A DNA stretch of 64,000 nucleotides. Origin: Actinocatenispora sera (GTDB lineage: Bacteria; Actinomycetota; Actinomycetes; Mycobacteriales; Micromonosporaceae). This document shows, piece after piece, positions 52,021 to 61,464 of the stretch. The position numbers were made by a program, and so were the translations under genes. Below the pieces are notes generated by a model. It did no database searches. It was not told the DNA's origin and saw nothing but the letters and a program-made list of their open reading frames with translations. The stretch lies in the NCBI RefSeq assembly GCF_018324685.1, contig NZ_AP023354.1, positions 4,092,001 through 4,156,000 of the forward strand, written 5' to 3'. Every line of letters begins with the position of its first letter. Position 1 is the first letter of the stretch.

Positions 52021-52097
52021 TCCGGACGGGCGCCGAGCCGGGACACCGCCCGCCTCGGTCAGGGGCGGGCGCCGAGCTGGGACACCGCCCGCCTCGG
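52021..52097 (-). repeat. 39-bp tandem copies of the psuK gene end
   Basis: GGTCAGGGGCGGGCGCCGAG recurs at a 39-bp step: stop-codon complements TCA lie at 52098 (true stop) and 52059, and a decayed TCC at 52021. The unit also contains ACACCGCCCGCCTC. Further decay products continue to about 51991. Confidence 0.85.
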
Positions 52098-53225
52098 TCA
52101 GGGGCGGGCGCCGAGCTGGGACACCGCCCGGGCGCCGAGTGCGGCGCCGGCCCGCAGTGCCGCCGCCGGGTCGGCCCCGGCCAGCTCCGCCGCGAGCAGG
52201 CCGGCGGCGAACGCATCGCCGGCGCCGGTCGGATCCACCACCTCGACCGGGACCGCATCGACGCGCACCACCCGGTCGCCGTCGACCCGGATCGCCCCGG
52301 CGGAACCCAGCTTCACCACCACCGTCCGGGCCAGGCGGGTCAGGCGGTGCCCGGCGTCGACCGGGTCGGCGGCCGGGTCGCCGACCAGCACCCGTGCCTC
52401 GTCGAGGTTGGCGAACAGCAGGTCGATGCCGCGCAGCCAGTCGTGCGCGGCGGTACCGGCCGCGGCCAGCGGGCCGGCCGACGCGGCGTCCACGCTGACA
52501 CGCAGGCCAGCCGCCCGCGCCGTCGCCAGCGCGGCCAGCGCGGCCGGCGCCGAACCGGGATCGAACAGCGGGTACGCGGACAGGTGCAGCCACGCCGCCC
52601 CACCGGCCCCGCCGGTCGCACCAGCATCGCCGGCCGAGCCGGACCCGCCGGCGTCGCGGGGGGAGCCGGCGCTGGTGGCCGCGCGCACCGCGGCGACGAC
52701 GTGCTCGACCGGCAGCAACTGGTTCGCGCCCCGGTCGCACAGCATGGTGCGTTCCTGCGGGTCGCTGAGCACCACGATCGCGCCGGTCGCCGCGGCAACC
52801 CGGGCGACCGCCGGCCGTACCCCGGCGGCGGACAGCTCGGCCAGCCGCGCGTCGCCGGCCGAGTCGGCACCGACCGCGGCGATCAGCGTCACCGGGGTGC
52901 CGGTACCGGCGAGCCAGGTCGCCGTGTTCGCCGCGGAGCCGCCGGGGGTCAACCCGATCCGTACCGCGGTGTCGGTGCCGAGCGCGAGACCACCGGCGAG
53001 CGGCGCCGGCAGTACCGCTACCACGTCGGTGGCGATGTCACCGACCACCAGCACCCGCCCCGCCGGCGCACCCCCGTCCTCGGCAGCCTCAGCTCGGGCC
53101 TCGGCGTCGTTCGCGCCGGCTCCAGCTTTGGCCCTGGAGTCGCCGGCGCCGGGGCCGGCCACGGATGCACCGGCGCCGACCGTGGCTTCGGCTCCGGGGC
53201 GTGCCGCGGGGTGATCAGCCGGCAT
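52098..53225 (-). CDS. psuK: PfkB-family sugar kinase, probably pseudouridine kinase
   Basis: 375 residues. The kinase core begins near residue 57 (GRVLVVGDIATDVVA); the first 55 residues are Ala/Gly-rich and unlike the family. Substrate motif TPGGSAANTATWL and the C-terminal signature VVDPTGAGDAFAAGLL with the catalytic Asp are intact. A Gly/Ala/Ser insertion (about 190-205) is variable-looking. Its ATG overlaps the stop of psuG, which argues for phosphorylation of pseudouridine; ribokinase or adenosine-kinase activity cannot be excluded. Confidence 0.85.
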   Translation of the reverse strand: MPADHPAARPGAEATVGAGASVAGPGAGDSRAKAGAGANDAEARAEAAEDGGAPAGRVLVVGDIATDVVAVLPAPLAGGLALGTDTAVRIGLTPGGSAANTATWLAGTGTPVTLIAAVGADSAGDARLAELSAAGVRPAVARVAAATGAIVVLSDPQERTMLCDRGANQLLPVEHVVAAVRAATSAGSPRDAGGSGSAGDAGATGGAGGAAWLHLSAYPLFDPGSAPAALAALATARAAGLRVSVDAASAGPLAAAGTAAHDWLRGIDLLFANLDEARVLVGDPAADPVDAGHRLTRLARTVVVKLGSAGAIRVDGDRVVRVDAVPVEVVDPTGAGDAFAAGLLAAELAGADPAAALRAGAALGARAVSQLGARP

Positions 53226-54132
53226 CGGCGGACGCCACGGCGATGGCCGCGGCCAGTTCGGCGTTGCGCAGGATGATCCGTACGTTGACCGCGAGACTCT
53301 CCCCGCCGGTGTGCTCGTGCAGGTACGACAGCAGGTACGGGGTGACGTCGTGACCGGTCACCCCGGCCGCGTCGAGCCGCTCCAGCGCCTCGTGCAGGAC
53401 CCGGTCGTGCAGCTCCGGATCGATCTGCTCGTCGGTCGGCAGCGGGTTGGTGACGAGCACCGCGCCGCGGTGCACGCCCTGCTGGCGGCGGGCGGCGAGG
53501 ACCGCGGCGATCTGTTCGGCCGAGTCGACCCGCCAGTCGACCGGGTGGCCGGAGTCGCTGAGGTAGAAGCCGGGGAACCGGGTGGTGCGGTAGCCGAGCA
53601 CCGTCACGCCGAGGGTCTCCAGCCGCTCCAGCGTCGCCGGTACGTCCAGGATCGACTTGACCCCGGCGCTGACCACGCAGATCGAGGTGCGCGACAGGGC
53701 GGCGAGGTCGGCCGACTCGTCCCAGGTGTCGCGGGCCTGCCGGTGCACGCCGCCCAGGCCACCGGTGGCGAACACGCCGATCCCGGCCGCCTCGGCGATC
53801 GCCGAGGTCGCGGCGACGGTGGTGGCGCCGTGCGCGCCGGCGGCGGCGGCGGGGGCGAGATCGCGTACGGACAGCTTCGCCACGTCGTTGCGCTCGGCCA
53901 GTTCGGTGACGCCGGCGTCGTCCAGGCCGACCACGATCCGGCCGGCGAGCATCCCGATCGTCGCCGGTACCGCGCCACCGGCGCGGACCTGCTGCTCGAT
54001 CTGGCGGGCCACCCGCAGGTTGTCCGGGCGGGGCAGCCCGTGCGAGATGATCGTGCTTTCCAGGGCCACCACGGGCCGGCCGGCCCGCAGCGCGTCGGCG
54101 ACCTCGTCGCCGTAGCTGATCTCGTACGTCAC
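53215..54132 (-). CDS. psuG: Pseudouridine-5'-phosphate glycosidase
   Basis: 305 residues. Splits pseudouridine 5'-phosphate into uracil and ribose 5-phosphate by breaking the C-C glycosidic bond, in recycling of modified RNA. Signatures: VALESTIISHGLPRPDN, VPATIGMLAGRIVVGL, HGATTVAATSAIAEAAGIGV, CVVSAGVKSILD, and VTNPLP. GTG 54132 is the start that best fits the family. Its last 11 nt overlap psuK, so both are made from one message, glycosidase first. Confidence 0.95.
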   Translation of the reverse strand: MTYEISYGDEVADALRAGRPVVALESTIISHGLPRPDNLRVARQIEQQVRAGGAVPATIGMLAGRIVVGLDDAGVTELAERNDVAKLSVRDLAPAAAAGAHGATTVAATSAIAEAAGIGVFATGGLGGVHRQARDTWDESADLAALSRTSICVVSAGVKSILDVPATLERLETLGVTVLGYRTTRFPGFYLSDSGHPVDWRVDSAEQIAAVLAARRQQGVHRGAVLVTNPLPTDEQIDPELHDRVLHEALERLDAAGVTGHDVTPYLLSYLHEHTGGESLAVNVRIILRNAELAAAIAVASADAG

Positions 54133-54351
54133 GCGGCCACGGTACGGTGCCCCGACGGCACCGGGCCGCAGGACCGCCCGCAGTGTGCGCCGGCTCGCCG
54201 CGAGCCCGGCATCGGCGAGCGGTACCGGCATCCCGTACCAGCGTTGGCGGCGCGGGTGGTGCACCTGAGACACTGGACCGGACGCCCGGACCGGACCGGA
54301 CTGCCGGGCGGCGCCGCGACGCGACCGGCGCGGATCGACATGGAGGCTGAT

Positions 54352-54570
54352 GTGAGCACGCTGACCGAGGTGCGGCCGGAGGAGAGCGACACCGACACCG
54401 GTCCGGACATGTTCCACTACGTGAAGAAGGACAAGATCGCCGAAAGTGCGGTGATGGGTACCTTCGTCCGCGCCCTGTGCGGGGAGAAGTTCCCGGTCAC
54501 CAAGACACCGAAGCCGGGCTCGCCGGTGTGCCCGCGGTGCAAGGAGATCTACGAGTCGATGGCGCACTGA
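54352..54570 (+). CDS. DUF3039 family protein
   Basis: 72 residues from GTG 54352, with GGAGG 8 nt upstream. MFHYVKKDKIAESAVMGTFV and ALCGEKFPVTK...PVCPRCKEIYE are typical of this actinobacterial family; Cys in ALCGE and the C-x2-C make a likely zinc site. It is divergent from psuG and convergent with the YihY gene. Function unknown. Confidence 0.92.
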   Translation: MSTLTEVRPEESDTDTGPDMFHYVKKDKIAESAVMGTFVRALCGEKFPVTKTPKPGSPVCPRCKEIYESMAH

Positions 54571-54601
54571 CCCCATCGCGGTCGGGCCGGCCGGGCGTGA
54601 C

Positions 54602-55954
54602 TCAGGACGCGGCGCGTCGCTGGCCGGCCGCTCGGCGCCGGCCCGCATCGCGGCGTCGACCGGTCGCTTCGGTGTCCTCGGCCGAAGCCTCCGCCGGTTC
54701 GTGCGGCGCACTCGACAGGTTCGCGGCCGGCTCGCTCCCGGCGCCGGCCCGTTGGCCGTCACCCGGCTCGTTCTTGGCGCCGGCCCGTTGGCCGTCACCC
54801 GGCTCGTTCCCGGCACCGGCCGCCCGGCCGCCGGCCCCTTCGTACCCGGCGCCAACTCCTCGGTCGTCTGCGGCGGGTTCATCGACCATGTCGCGGTTGT
54901 CCGCCGGTGCCGGCCCCTTGGAGTCTTCCTCGTCCGGCTGGTCGTTCGACTGGTCGCCGCCCCGGCGGCCGAGCACCTGGTCGCGGAACCACTGACCGGG
55001 CCGCGGCCGGGTACCGCGGGGCCAGCGCTCCTCCAGTGCCGCGTTGAACTCGGCGCCGAGCAGGATCGCGAACGCCAGCGCGTAGAAGTACATCAGGGTC
55101 AGGATCGGCGCGGCGAGTGTCGAGTAGACCCGCAGGTTGTTCGCGATCGTCGAGAAGTAGACCTGCAGCCCGTAGGACAGGATCAGGAACAGCACCAGCG
55201 CGACTGCCGCGCCGGGGAACGCCCGCCGCCAGCGCAGCCGGATCGGTGTCGCGAGGTGGTAGAAGGTGCTGATCCCGGCGAACACCACCACCCCGAGCAC
55301 CGGCCAGTACAGCACGTGCACGACCGCGGAGATCACCGCGTGCCAGCTGCCGGAGAACAGCCGGTCCAGCGCCCCGGGGCCGAACACCACGGCCGGCAGC
55401 ACGACCACCCCGGCGGTGACCGTGAACAGGTACAGCCGCAGCGCCACCAGCCGGCTGCGGACCGCGCCGCGCAGGTCCCGCTGGCCGTATGCGATGGTGA
55501 TGGTGTTGACGAACGTCGCGGTCGCCGACGAACCGGACCACAGCGCGATGATCGTGCCGATCCCGATCACGTCGGTACGGTTCTCCTCCAGGATCTGGCT
55601 CATCACCGGCGCCACGACCTGGTCGACCACCCGCGGGTTGAGGACCTTGCCGGCGGTGTCGATGCCCCAGTCACGGATCTGCTCGACGGTGTCCGGCCCG
55701 ATCCAGCGGGCGGCGTAGCCGAGCGCGCCGAGCAGCGCGATCAGGATCGAGGGGAGCGACAGCAGCTGCCAGAACGCGGACTCCGCGGACATCCCGAGAA
55801 TCCGGTCGTGCCAGGCTTTGCTGAGCGTCCGGCCGAGGATCGCGAACCCTGCGCGCACCCCGGCGAAAACGCGACGTCTGAGCGTACGCGGCATCCCCAC
55901 CACCGGCGCAGACCCCCCGACGGTGGCATCATCGGGTGCTGCACGCGATGCCAT
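54602..55954 (-). CDS. YihY/BrkB-family membrane protein with repetitive C-terminal tail
   Basis: 450 residues. Residues about 40-330 are the YihY domain with six membrane helices (SAFWQLLSLPSILIALLGAL, then LYLFTVTAGVVVLPAVVF, VLYWPVLGVVVFAGISTFYH, ILTLMYFYALAFAILLGAEF). The last 110 residues are a hydrophilic tail with a 12-residue repeat, NEPGDGQRAGA(K/G), encoded by 36-bp units at 54740-54847, and a basic end. Homologues were once called RNase BN, which is not their function; transport or envelope roles are suspected. Start ATG 55954; longer frames are open. Confidence 0.88.
   Translation of the reverse strand: MASRAAPDDATVGGSAPVVGMPRTLRRRVFAGVRAGFAILGRTLSKAWHDRILGMSAESAFWQLLSLPSILIALLGALGYAARWIGPDTVEQIRDWGIDTAGKVLNPRVVDQVVAPVMSQILEENRTDVIGIGTIIALWSGSSATATFVNTITIAYGQRDLRGAVRSRLVALRLYLFTVTAGVVVLPAVVFGPGALDRLFSGSWHAVISAVVHVLYWPVLGVVVFAGISTFYHLATPIRLRWRRAFPGAAVALVLFLILSYGLQVYFSTIANNLRVYSTLAAPILTLMYFYALAFAILLGAEFNAALEERWPRGTRPRPGQWFRDQVLGRRGGDQSNDQPDEEDSKGPAPADNRDMVDEPAADDRGVGAGYEGAGGRAAGAGNEPGDGQRAGAKNEPGDGQRAGAGSEPAANLSSAPHEPAEASAEDTEATGRRRDAGRRRAAGQRRAAS
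54740..54847 (-). repeat. 36-bp coding repeats in the YihY tail
   Basis: GGCGCCGGCCCGTTGGCCGT starts near-identical units at 54740 and 54776, with a decayed third at 54812. The period is a multiple of three, so the frame is kept. Confidence 0.75.
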
Positions 55955-56226
55955 CGACAAGACGGTACGTTGTCTCCCTTCCCAGTGTGCGTCAGGTCCC
56001 CGGCTTCCGGGGTGTCGCAGACGCTTGTCGGTGACCCCCGCTAGGCTTGCCCGCGGCTTTCGTCGGGCCGCGGCGCGCATCGGCGCCGCGCAGCCGGGTC
56101 GCGTGCGGTGCGAGGTCTCGCACGCCGCGGCCGGCGACAGCCGGGATGCAGAGGTCGAGTTCACCAGGCCGGTCGGGCAGGCCGGTTCAGCCTGCCCGGG
56201 CCGGCCGGAGACGGGGGGAGTGCATC

Positions 56227-57939
56227 GTGCCGCGGGAAAGACCGTCCACCGAGGCCGGACCGGCTCTCCGGGAGTGGCAGCGGAGGGCACTCGTGGCCTA
56301 CCTGCGGCGCCCGCGGGAGGACTTCCTCGCGGTCGCGACCCCCGGCGCCGGCAAGACCACGTTCGCCCTGCGCATCGCCGCCGAGCTGCTCGCCGACGGT
56401 ACCGTCGAGGCGGTCACCGTGGTGACCCCGACCGAGCACCTGAAGACCCAGTGGGCGCAGTCCGCGGCCCGGGTCGGCATCCAGCTCGACGCGGCGTTCC
56501 GCAACGCCGACGTGCACACCGCGAGCGACTTCCACGGGGCCGCGGTGACGTATGCGCAGGTCGGCATCGCGCCGGCGGTGCACCGGCGGCGCACCATGAC
56601 CCGCCGCACGCTGGTGATCCTGGACGAGATCCACCACGCCGGTGACGCCCGCAGCTGGGGCGATGGGGTGCGCAGCGCGTTCGAGCCGGCGGTGCGGCGG
56701 CTGTCGCTGACCGGTACCCCGTTTCGCTCCGACGACAATCCCATCCCGTTCGTGTCGTACGAGCCGGGCCCGGACGGGCTGCTGCGCTCGGCCGCGGACA
56801 GCGTGTACGGCTACTCCGACGCCCTCGCCGACGGCGTGGTGCGCCCGGTGATGTTCCTGGCGTACTCGGGGGAGGCGCGCTGGCGCACCAGCGCCGGCGA
56901 CGAGCTCGCGGTGCGGCTCGGCGAGCCGCTGACCAAGGACCTCACCGCACAGGCCTGGCGTACCGCCCTGGACCCGCGCGGCGAGTGGATGCCGCAGGTG
57001 CTGCGGGCGGCCGACAACCGGCTCCGGGTGCTGCGCGCCGGCGGGATGGCCGACGCCGCCGGCCTGGTGATCGCCACCGACCAGAACGCCGCCCGGTCGT
57101 ACGCGAAGCTGCTGCACACGATCACCGGCGAGCCGGCGGTGGTGGTGCTGTCCGACGACGACGGCGCGAGCGGCCGGATCGCTCAGTTCGCCGCGTCCGA
57201 CGCCCGCTGGATGGTCGCGGTGCGGATGGTGTCGGAGGGGGTGGACATCCCGCGGCTGGCCGTCGGGGTGTACGCGACGAGCGCGTCCACGCCGCTGTTC
57301 TTCGCCCAGGCGATCGGCCGGTTCGTCCGGGCCCGGCGGCCCGGCGAGACCGCGAACGTGTTCCTGCCCTCGGTGACCCCGCTGCTGGAGCTCGCCAGCG
57401 CGATGGAGGCCGAGCGCGACCACATCCTGGGCGCCCCGAAGAAGGAGGGCTGGGACGACGACGCGCTGGCCGAGGCGCAGCGCACCGAGGACGCGTCCGG
57501 CGAGCTGGAGCGCGGGGTCGAGCACCTGTCCGCGACCGCCGAGCTGGACCAGGTGATCTACGACGGGACCTCGTTCGGCACCCCGATCGCCGCCGGGACG
57601 CCGGAGGAAGAGGAGTTCCTCGGGCTGCCCGGGCTGCTCACCCCCGACCAGGTGCAGACGTTGCTGTCCAAGCGGCAGGCCGAGCAGCTGGCCCGGCAGC
57701 GCACGCAGAAGCCGCCCGCGGCACCGCCGTCCGGCCCGGCCGCCCCGATGAGTACCGCGGAGCGCCGGGTGCACCTGCGCCGCCAGCTCAACGCGCTGGT
57801 CGCGGCCGAGCACAACCGCACCGGCCGGCCACACGGTCAGGTACACGCCGAGCTGCGCAAGCGGTGTGGTGGTCCGCCGAGCGCCCAGGCCACCGTCGAG
57901 CAGCTGGAGGAGCGCATCGCGACGATCCGCTCCTGGTAG
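56227..57939 (+). CDS. DEAH-type superfamily 2 helicase
   Basis: 570 residues from GTG 56227, after GGGGGAG. Motif I is VATPGAGKTT (Lys43), motif Ia VTVVTPTEHLKTQWAQ, motif II LDEIHHAG (Asp133, so DEIH), motif III LTGTPFRS, and motif VI QAIGRFVRARRPGE. This layout fits the short actinobacterial helicases with a C-terminal coiled, charged tail (about 420-570). Probably acts on DNA or RNA in repair or restart; its partner is not visible. It runs toward a strong terminator. Confidence 0.9.
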   Translation: MPRERPSTEAGPALREWQRRALVAYLRRPREDFLAVATPGAGKTTFALRIAAELLADGTVEAVTVVTPTEHLKTQWAQSAARVGIQLDAAFRNADVHTASDFHGAAVTYAQVGIAPAVHRRRTMTRRTLVILDEIHHAGDARSWGDGVRSAFEPAVRRLSLTGTPFRSDDNPIPFVSYEPGPDGLLRSAADSVYGYSDALADGVVRPVMFLAYSGEARWRTSAGDELAVRLGEPLTKDLTAQAWRTALDPRGEWMPQVLRAADNRLRVLRAGGMADAAGLVIATDQNAARSYAKLLHTITGEPAVVVLSDDDGASGRIAQFAASDARWMVAVRMVSEGVDIPRLAVGVYATSASTPLFFAQAIGRFVRARRPGETANVFLPSVTPLLELASAMEAERDHILGAPKKEGWDDDALAEAQRTEDASGELERGVEHLSATAELDQVIYDGTSFGTPIAAGTPEEEEFLGLPGLLTPDQVQTLLSKRQAEQLARQRTQKPPAAPPSGPAAPMSTAERRVHLRRQLNALVAAEHNRTGRPHGQVHAELRKRCGGPPSAQATVEQLEERIATIRSW

Positions 57940-58017
57940 CCGCAGGGGCCGGCGATCCGGCTCCCAGTCGCGAGCGCCCGCGGTAGGGCCACCGGTCGCG
58001 GGCGCAGGCGACAGGCA

Positions 58018-58048
58018 AAACGCCCCGGACCACCGGTCCGGGGCGTTT
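58018..58048. terminator. Bidirectional terminator
   Basis: A perfect 14-bp stem, AAACGCCCCGGACC with its complement, and a 3-nt loop lie between the convergent helicase and DUF7455 genes. The A run on one side and T run on the other make it work in both directions. Confidence 0.9.
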
Positions 58049-58073
58049 CGCGGTTGTTATGGCTTTCGTGGGG

Positions 58074-58310
58074 TCAGTTTTCGCTCATCAGGGGTGTGCC
58101 GCGCCAGTCGAGCTCGGGGTCGACCGAGACGTCGGTGGCGATCTTGACGAGCTGCTCGGCGTACTTGTTCGCGTGGTGGCCGCAGAACACCAGGTCACCG
58201 CCGCCAGCGACGGCCACCCGGAGCTTGCCTGCTGCGCCACACCGGTCGCACTGCTCGCCGGCGGCCGGCGGCACCGCCGTCTCCGACGGCGGGGTCAGGG
58301 TCGGGGTCAT
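58074..58310 (-). CDS. DUF7455 family protein
   Basis: 78 residues from ATG 58310, with GAGGAGGC just upstream. GEQCDRCGAAGKLRVAVAGG and LVFCGHHANKYAEQL give a C-x2-C plus C-x2-H zinc-finger-like site, the defining feature of this actinobacterial family, which is found next to sigA in many genomes. Function unknown. Confidence 0.9.
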   Translation of the reverse strand: MTPTLTPPSETAVPPAAGEQCDRCGAAGKLRVAVAGGGDLVFCGHHANKYAEQLVKIATDVSVDPELDWRGTPLMSEN

Positions 58311-58603
58311 ACGCCTCCTCCTCTGCTCGTCACCGGTCGAGGCTCGACAACGGCCTGAGCCGCCTCGGAACCCCGATCTGCCTTCGATGCCCGACCGGCT
58401 GCCAGGCACTGTGCTTGCTTCACACATGCTGCAACACGGACGGCGGCTCGGTCGTTCCCCGCATCGGGGCCGGGGAGAAACGTCACAGCCGACCGTGCCG
58501 CCAGACTGCCATGCCCGCACCGGTTCCGTCGACTCCGAACGGCCTTCGACGGGCCGTTGGCGCGGAATTACGCTCTGAGTGAAAACGGACCGGTGCCCGG
58601 CGC
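58311..58603 (-). other. Intergenic region between sigA and the DUF7455 gene
   Basis: 293 nt without a recognisable gene. It carries the 3' end of the sigA transcript and the promoter of the DUF7455 gene. No clear hairpin or operator was seen. Confidence 0.4.
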
Positions 58604-59845
58604 TCAGTCGAGATAGTCCCGAAGTACCTGAGAGCGGGACGGATGACGCAACTTGGACATCGTCTTGGACTCGATCTGGCGGATCCGCTCCCGGGTCACC
58701 CCGTACACCTGGCCGATCTCGTCCAGGGTGCGCGGCTGGCCGTCGGTGAGCCCGAACCGCAGCCGGACCACGCCGGCCTCCCGCTCCGACAGCGTCTGCA
58801 GCACCTGCTGCAGCTGGTCCTGCAGCAGCGAGAACGACACCGCGTCCACCGCCACCACGGCCTCGGAGTCCTCGATGAAGTCGCCGAGCTGGCTGTCGCC
58901 CTCGTCGCCGATGGTCTGGTCGAGCGAGATCGGCTCCCGCGCGTACTGCTGGATCTCGACGACCTTGTCCGGCGCGATGTCCATCTCCCGGGCCAGCTCC
59001 AGCGGGGTCGGCTCGCGGCCGAGGTCCTGCAGCAGCTCGCGCTGGATCCGGCCGAGCTTGTTGATCACCTCGACCATGTGCACCGGAATGCGGATCGTGC
59101 GGGCCTGGTCGGCCATCGCCCGGGTGATCGCCTGTCGGATCCACCACGTCGCGTAGGTGGAGAACTTGTAGCCCTTGGTGTAGTCGAACTTCTCGACCGC
59201 CCGGATCAGCCCCAGGTTGCCCTCCTGGATCAGGTCGAGGAAGGCCATGCCCCGCCCGGTGTAGCGCTTCGCCAGGCTCACCACCAGCCGCAGGTTCGCC
59301 TCCAGCAGGTGGTCCTTGGCCCGCTCGCCGTCCCGGAGCACCCAGCGCAGGTCGCGCAGCGCCTGGGCGTCCAGCTCGTCGTCGCTCGCGCAGCGCAGCC
59401 GCTCCGCCGCGTACAGCCCGGCCTCGATCCGCTTGGCCAGATCGACCTCCTGCGCCGCGTTGAGCAGCGGGACCTTGCCGATCTGCTTGAGGTAGGCGCG
59501 GACCGAGTCGGCGGACGCGGTCAGCTCGGCATCCTTGCGCGCCTGCCGCAACGCGGTGGAGTCCTCGTCGTCCCAGTCGAAGTCGGAGTGGCCCGGCTCC
59601 TTGTCGCTGGCCGGCTTGTCGCTGGTGGCCGGCGCCGCCTTCTCGGCGGCCTTGGCGTTCTTCCTCGCGGTAGGCCGCCTCGCGGCGGGCTTCGCGCTCT
59701 TCTTCGCGGCGGGCGGCGGCTTCGGCGTCGCGGCCGGGCCGACGACCGCGCGGGATGCGGGGGCCACCGAGCGGGCGGCGTGGGTGGCCCCGCGTCGCCG
59801 GGCCTTGTTCGGGTCGCGATCGGTTGCGTGCTCTGCTTCTGTCAC
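58604..59845 (-). CDS. sigA: Principal RNA polymerase sigma factor (SigA/HrdB)
   Basis: 413 residues. A Lys/Ala/Pro-rich N-terminal part of about 95 residues (histone-H1-like) precedes region 1.2 ([20 protein letters not shown]), region 2 ([36 protein letters not shown]), region 3 ([14 protein letters not shown]) and region 4.2 ([20 protein letters not shown]). GTG 59845 follows GGAAGG. The conserved block sigA-suhB-LytR_C-DUF4193-DUF3093-dut identifies it as the housekeeping factor. Confidence 0.96.
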   Translation of the reverse strand: MTEAEHATDRDPNKARRRGATHAARSVAPASRAVVGPAATPKPPPAAKKSAKPAARRPTARKNAKAAEKAAPATSDKPASDKEPGHSDFDWDDEDSTALRQARKDAELTASADSVRAYLKQIGKVPLLNAAQEVDLAKRIEAGLYAAERLRCASDDELDAQALRDLRWVLRDGERAKDHLLEANLRLVVSLAKRYTGRGMAFLDLIQEGNLGLIRAVEKFDYTKGYKFSTYATWWIRQAITRAMADQARTIRIPVHMVEVINKLGRIQRELLQDLGREPTPLELAREMDIAPDKVVEIQQYAREPISLDQTIGDEGDSQLGDFIEDSEAVVAVDAVSFSLLQDQLQQVLQTLSEREAGVVRLRFGLTDGQPRTLDEIGQVYGVTRERIRQIESKTMSKLRHPSRSQVLRDYLD

Positions 59846-60120
59846 AGACGACCTTCCCGAGCGGCGACACATGCACGGTCGATCCGGCGAGGCGCGGCCG
59901 GGCCGCCACGCGCAGCCGGCCCTATGTGGGACGTCACACGTGGGGCAGGCGTGAATTGTAACGCTCGTCTCGTCGCGCCATCCTCTTCGTCATTCGCGCG
60001 GCTGCTCCGGCCGGTCCCGTACCGTCCGTGCCGGTACCGCCGGGACGCGCTCGCGCCGCTGCCGATACGGTCGGACCAGCAGCGGCCGCAGAATGGCCGC
60101 GGGGATGGCGGAGGTGTCCG

Positions 60121-60930
60121 GTGTCGGTGGATCTGCAACAACTGCTCGAATTGGCGATCGATCTGACCGGCCAGGCCGGCACGCTGGTGCGAGACAGCCG
60201 GGACCGGGCGATCACCGAGGTCGACACCAAGAGCAGCTCCACCGACGTGGTGACCGCGGCGGACAAGGCGGCCGAGCGGCTGGTGGTCGACGGCCTGCTG
60301 GCGGCGCGGCCCGGCGACGCGATCCTGGGCGAGGAGAGCGGTGACCACGCCGGTACGGAGGTCGGCGCCGGTACCGTGCGCTGGATCCTCGACCCGATCG
60401 ACGGCACCGTGAACTACCTGTACGGCATCCCGCAGTACGCGGTCTCGCTGGCCGCCCAGATCGACGGCGAGATGGTCGTCGGGGTGGTGCGCAACCCGGT
60501 GTCCGGCGAGGTGTACACGGCGATCCGCGGCGGCGGCGCCTACCGGGACGGCATCCGCCTCACCGGCCCCGGCCGGACCGAACTGGCGCAGGCGCTGGTG
60601 GCCACCGGCTTCGCCTACGACCGGCAGCGGCGCGCCCGGCAGGCCCAGGTCGTCGCCGGGCTGCTGCCGCTGGCGCGCGACATCCGCCGGTTCGGCGCCG
60701 CGGCACTCGATTTGTGCGCGGTGGCCGAGGGGCGCGTCGACGCCTACTACGAGCGCGGCATCCAGCCCTGGGACCACGCCGCCGGCGGCCTGGTCGCGAC
60801 CGAGGCGGGCGTACGGGTGGCCGGGCTGCGCGGCGCGCCCGCCGGCCGCGAACTGGTCCTGGCGGCCGCGCCGGCCCTGTTCGACACGCTGCACGACACC
60901 CTGGTCGAGCTCGGCATCGAGAAGGTCTGA
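60121..60930 (+). CDS. suhB: Inositol monophosphatase family protein
   Basis: 269 residues. Hydrolyses inositol 1-phosphate or related sugar phosphates with magnesium. Metal-site motifs: GEESG, LDPIDGTVNYLYGIPQYAVS, and IQPWDHAAGGLVATEAG. The start could be GTG 60121 (GGAGG 7 nt upstream) or GTG 60127. The gene diverges from sigA, in the place suhB holds in Mycobacterium. Confidence 0.93.
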   Translation: MSVDLQQLLELAIDLTGQAGTLVRDSRDRAITEVDTKSSSTDVVTAADKAAERLVVDGLLAARPGDAILGEESGDHAGTEVGAGTVRWILDPIDGTVNYLYGIPQYAVSLAAQIDGEMVVGVVRNPVSGEVYTAIRGGGAYRDGIRLTGPGRTELAQALVATGFAYDRQRRARQAQVVAGLLPLARDIRRFGAAALDLCAVAEGRVDAYYERGIQPWDHAAGGLVATEAGVRVAGLRGAPAGRELVLAAAPALFDTLHDTLVELGIEKV

Positions 60931-60945
60931 CCCGGTCGCGCCGGC

Positions 60946-61464
60946 TCAGCAGGTGCCGGGCGGCGGGGTCGGGTCGCCGAGGGTGACCTCGGCCTCCTTC
61001 ACGTCGCTCGGCCCGCGAATGGCCTGGAACTTCTCGCCGAGCACCAGGTCGATCGTGTCGGTTTCCCGACCCGGGTCGTACTGCATGGTGGCGCCCGGAA
61101 CGTACGCGCGCATCAGTTGCGCGGCGCCGACCGCCTTGCGGCCGAACCGGATCTGCGCCGAGCCCTGCACGACCGTACCGGTGGGGTCCTGCTTGACCGA
61201 CACGACGTGGAAACCGACCGCCTTCAGCTTGGTCGAGGTGCCCTCGGCCAGGCCGGCGCGGTCGGTGGAGTTGTAGACGTTGAGTTTGACCGCCTGCTCT
61301 TTGGGCATGGTCGTGTTCGCCGGCTTGGCGCCGGGCGGGCAACTGTGGCCACCGTCCGCCTGGCTGCTCTGTTTGTCCGAGAGCAGGGTCCAGGTGACCA
61401 CGACCACGGCGATGAGCATCAGGGCGCCGAGAATCGCCAGCGACCGGACCCGCGACAGGCTCAT
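60946..61464 (-). CDS. Membrane-anchored LytR_C-domain protein
   Basis: 172 residues from ATG 61464. One membrane helix (about 10-28, SLAILGALMLIAVVVVTWTL) is followed by a LytR_C domain outside the cell: VKLNVYNSTDRAGLAEGTST, VGFHVVSVKQDPTG, and a final strand. Its position beside suhB and DUF4193 corresponds to the cell-envelope integrity protein Rv2700 (Cei) of Mycobacterium tuberculosis, so an envelope role is likely by synteny. Confidence 0.88.
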   Translation of the reverse strand: MSLSRVRSLAILGALMLIAVVVVTWTLLSDKQSSQADGGHSCPPGAKPANTTMPKEQAVKLNVYNSTDRAGLAEGTSTKLKAVGFHVVSVKQDPTGTVVQGSAQIRFGRKAVGAAQLMRAYVPGATMQYDPGRETDTIDLVLGEKFQAIRGPSDVKEAEVTLGDPTPPPGTC

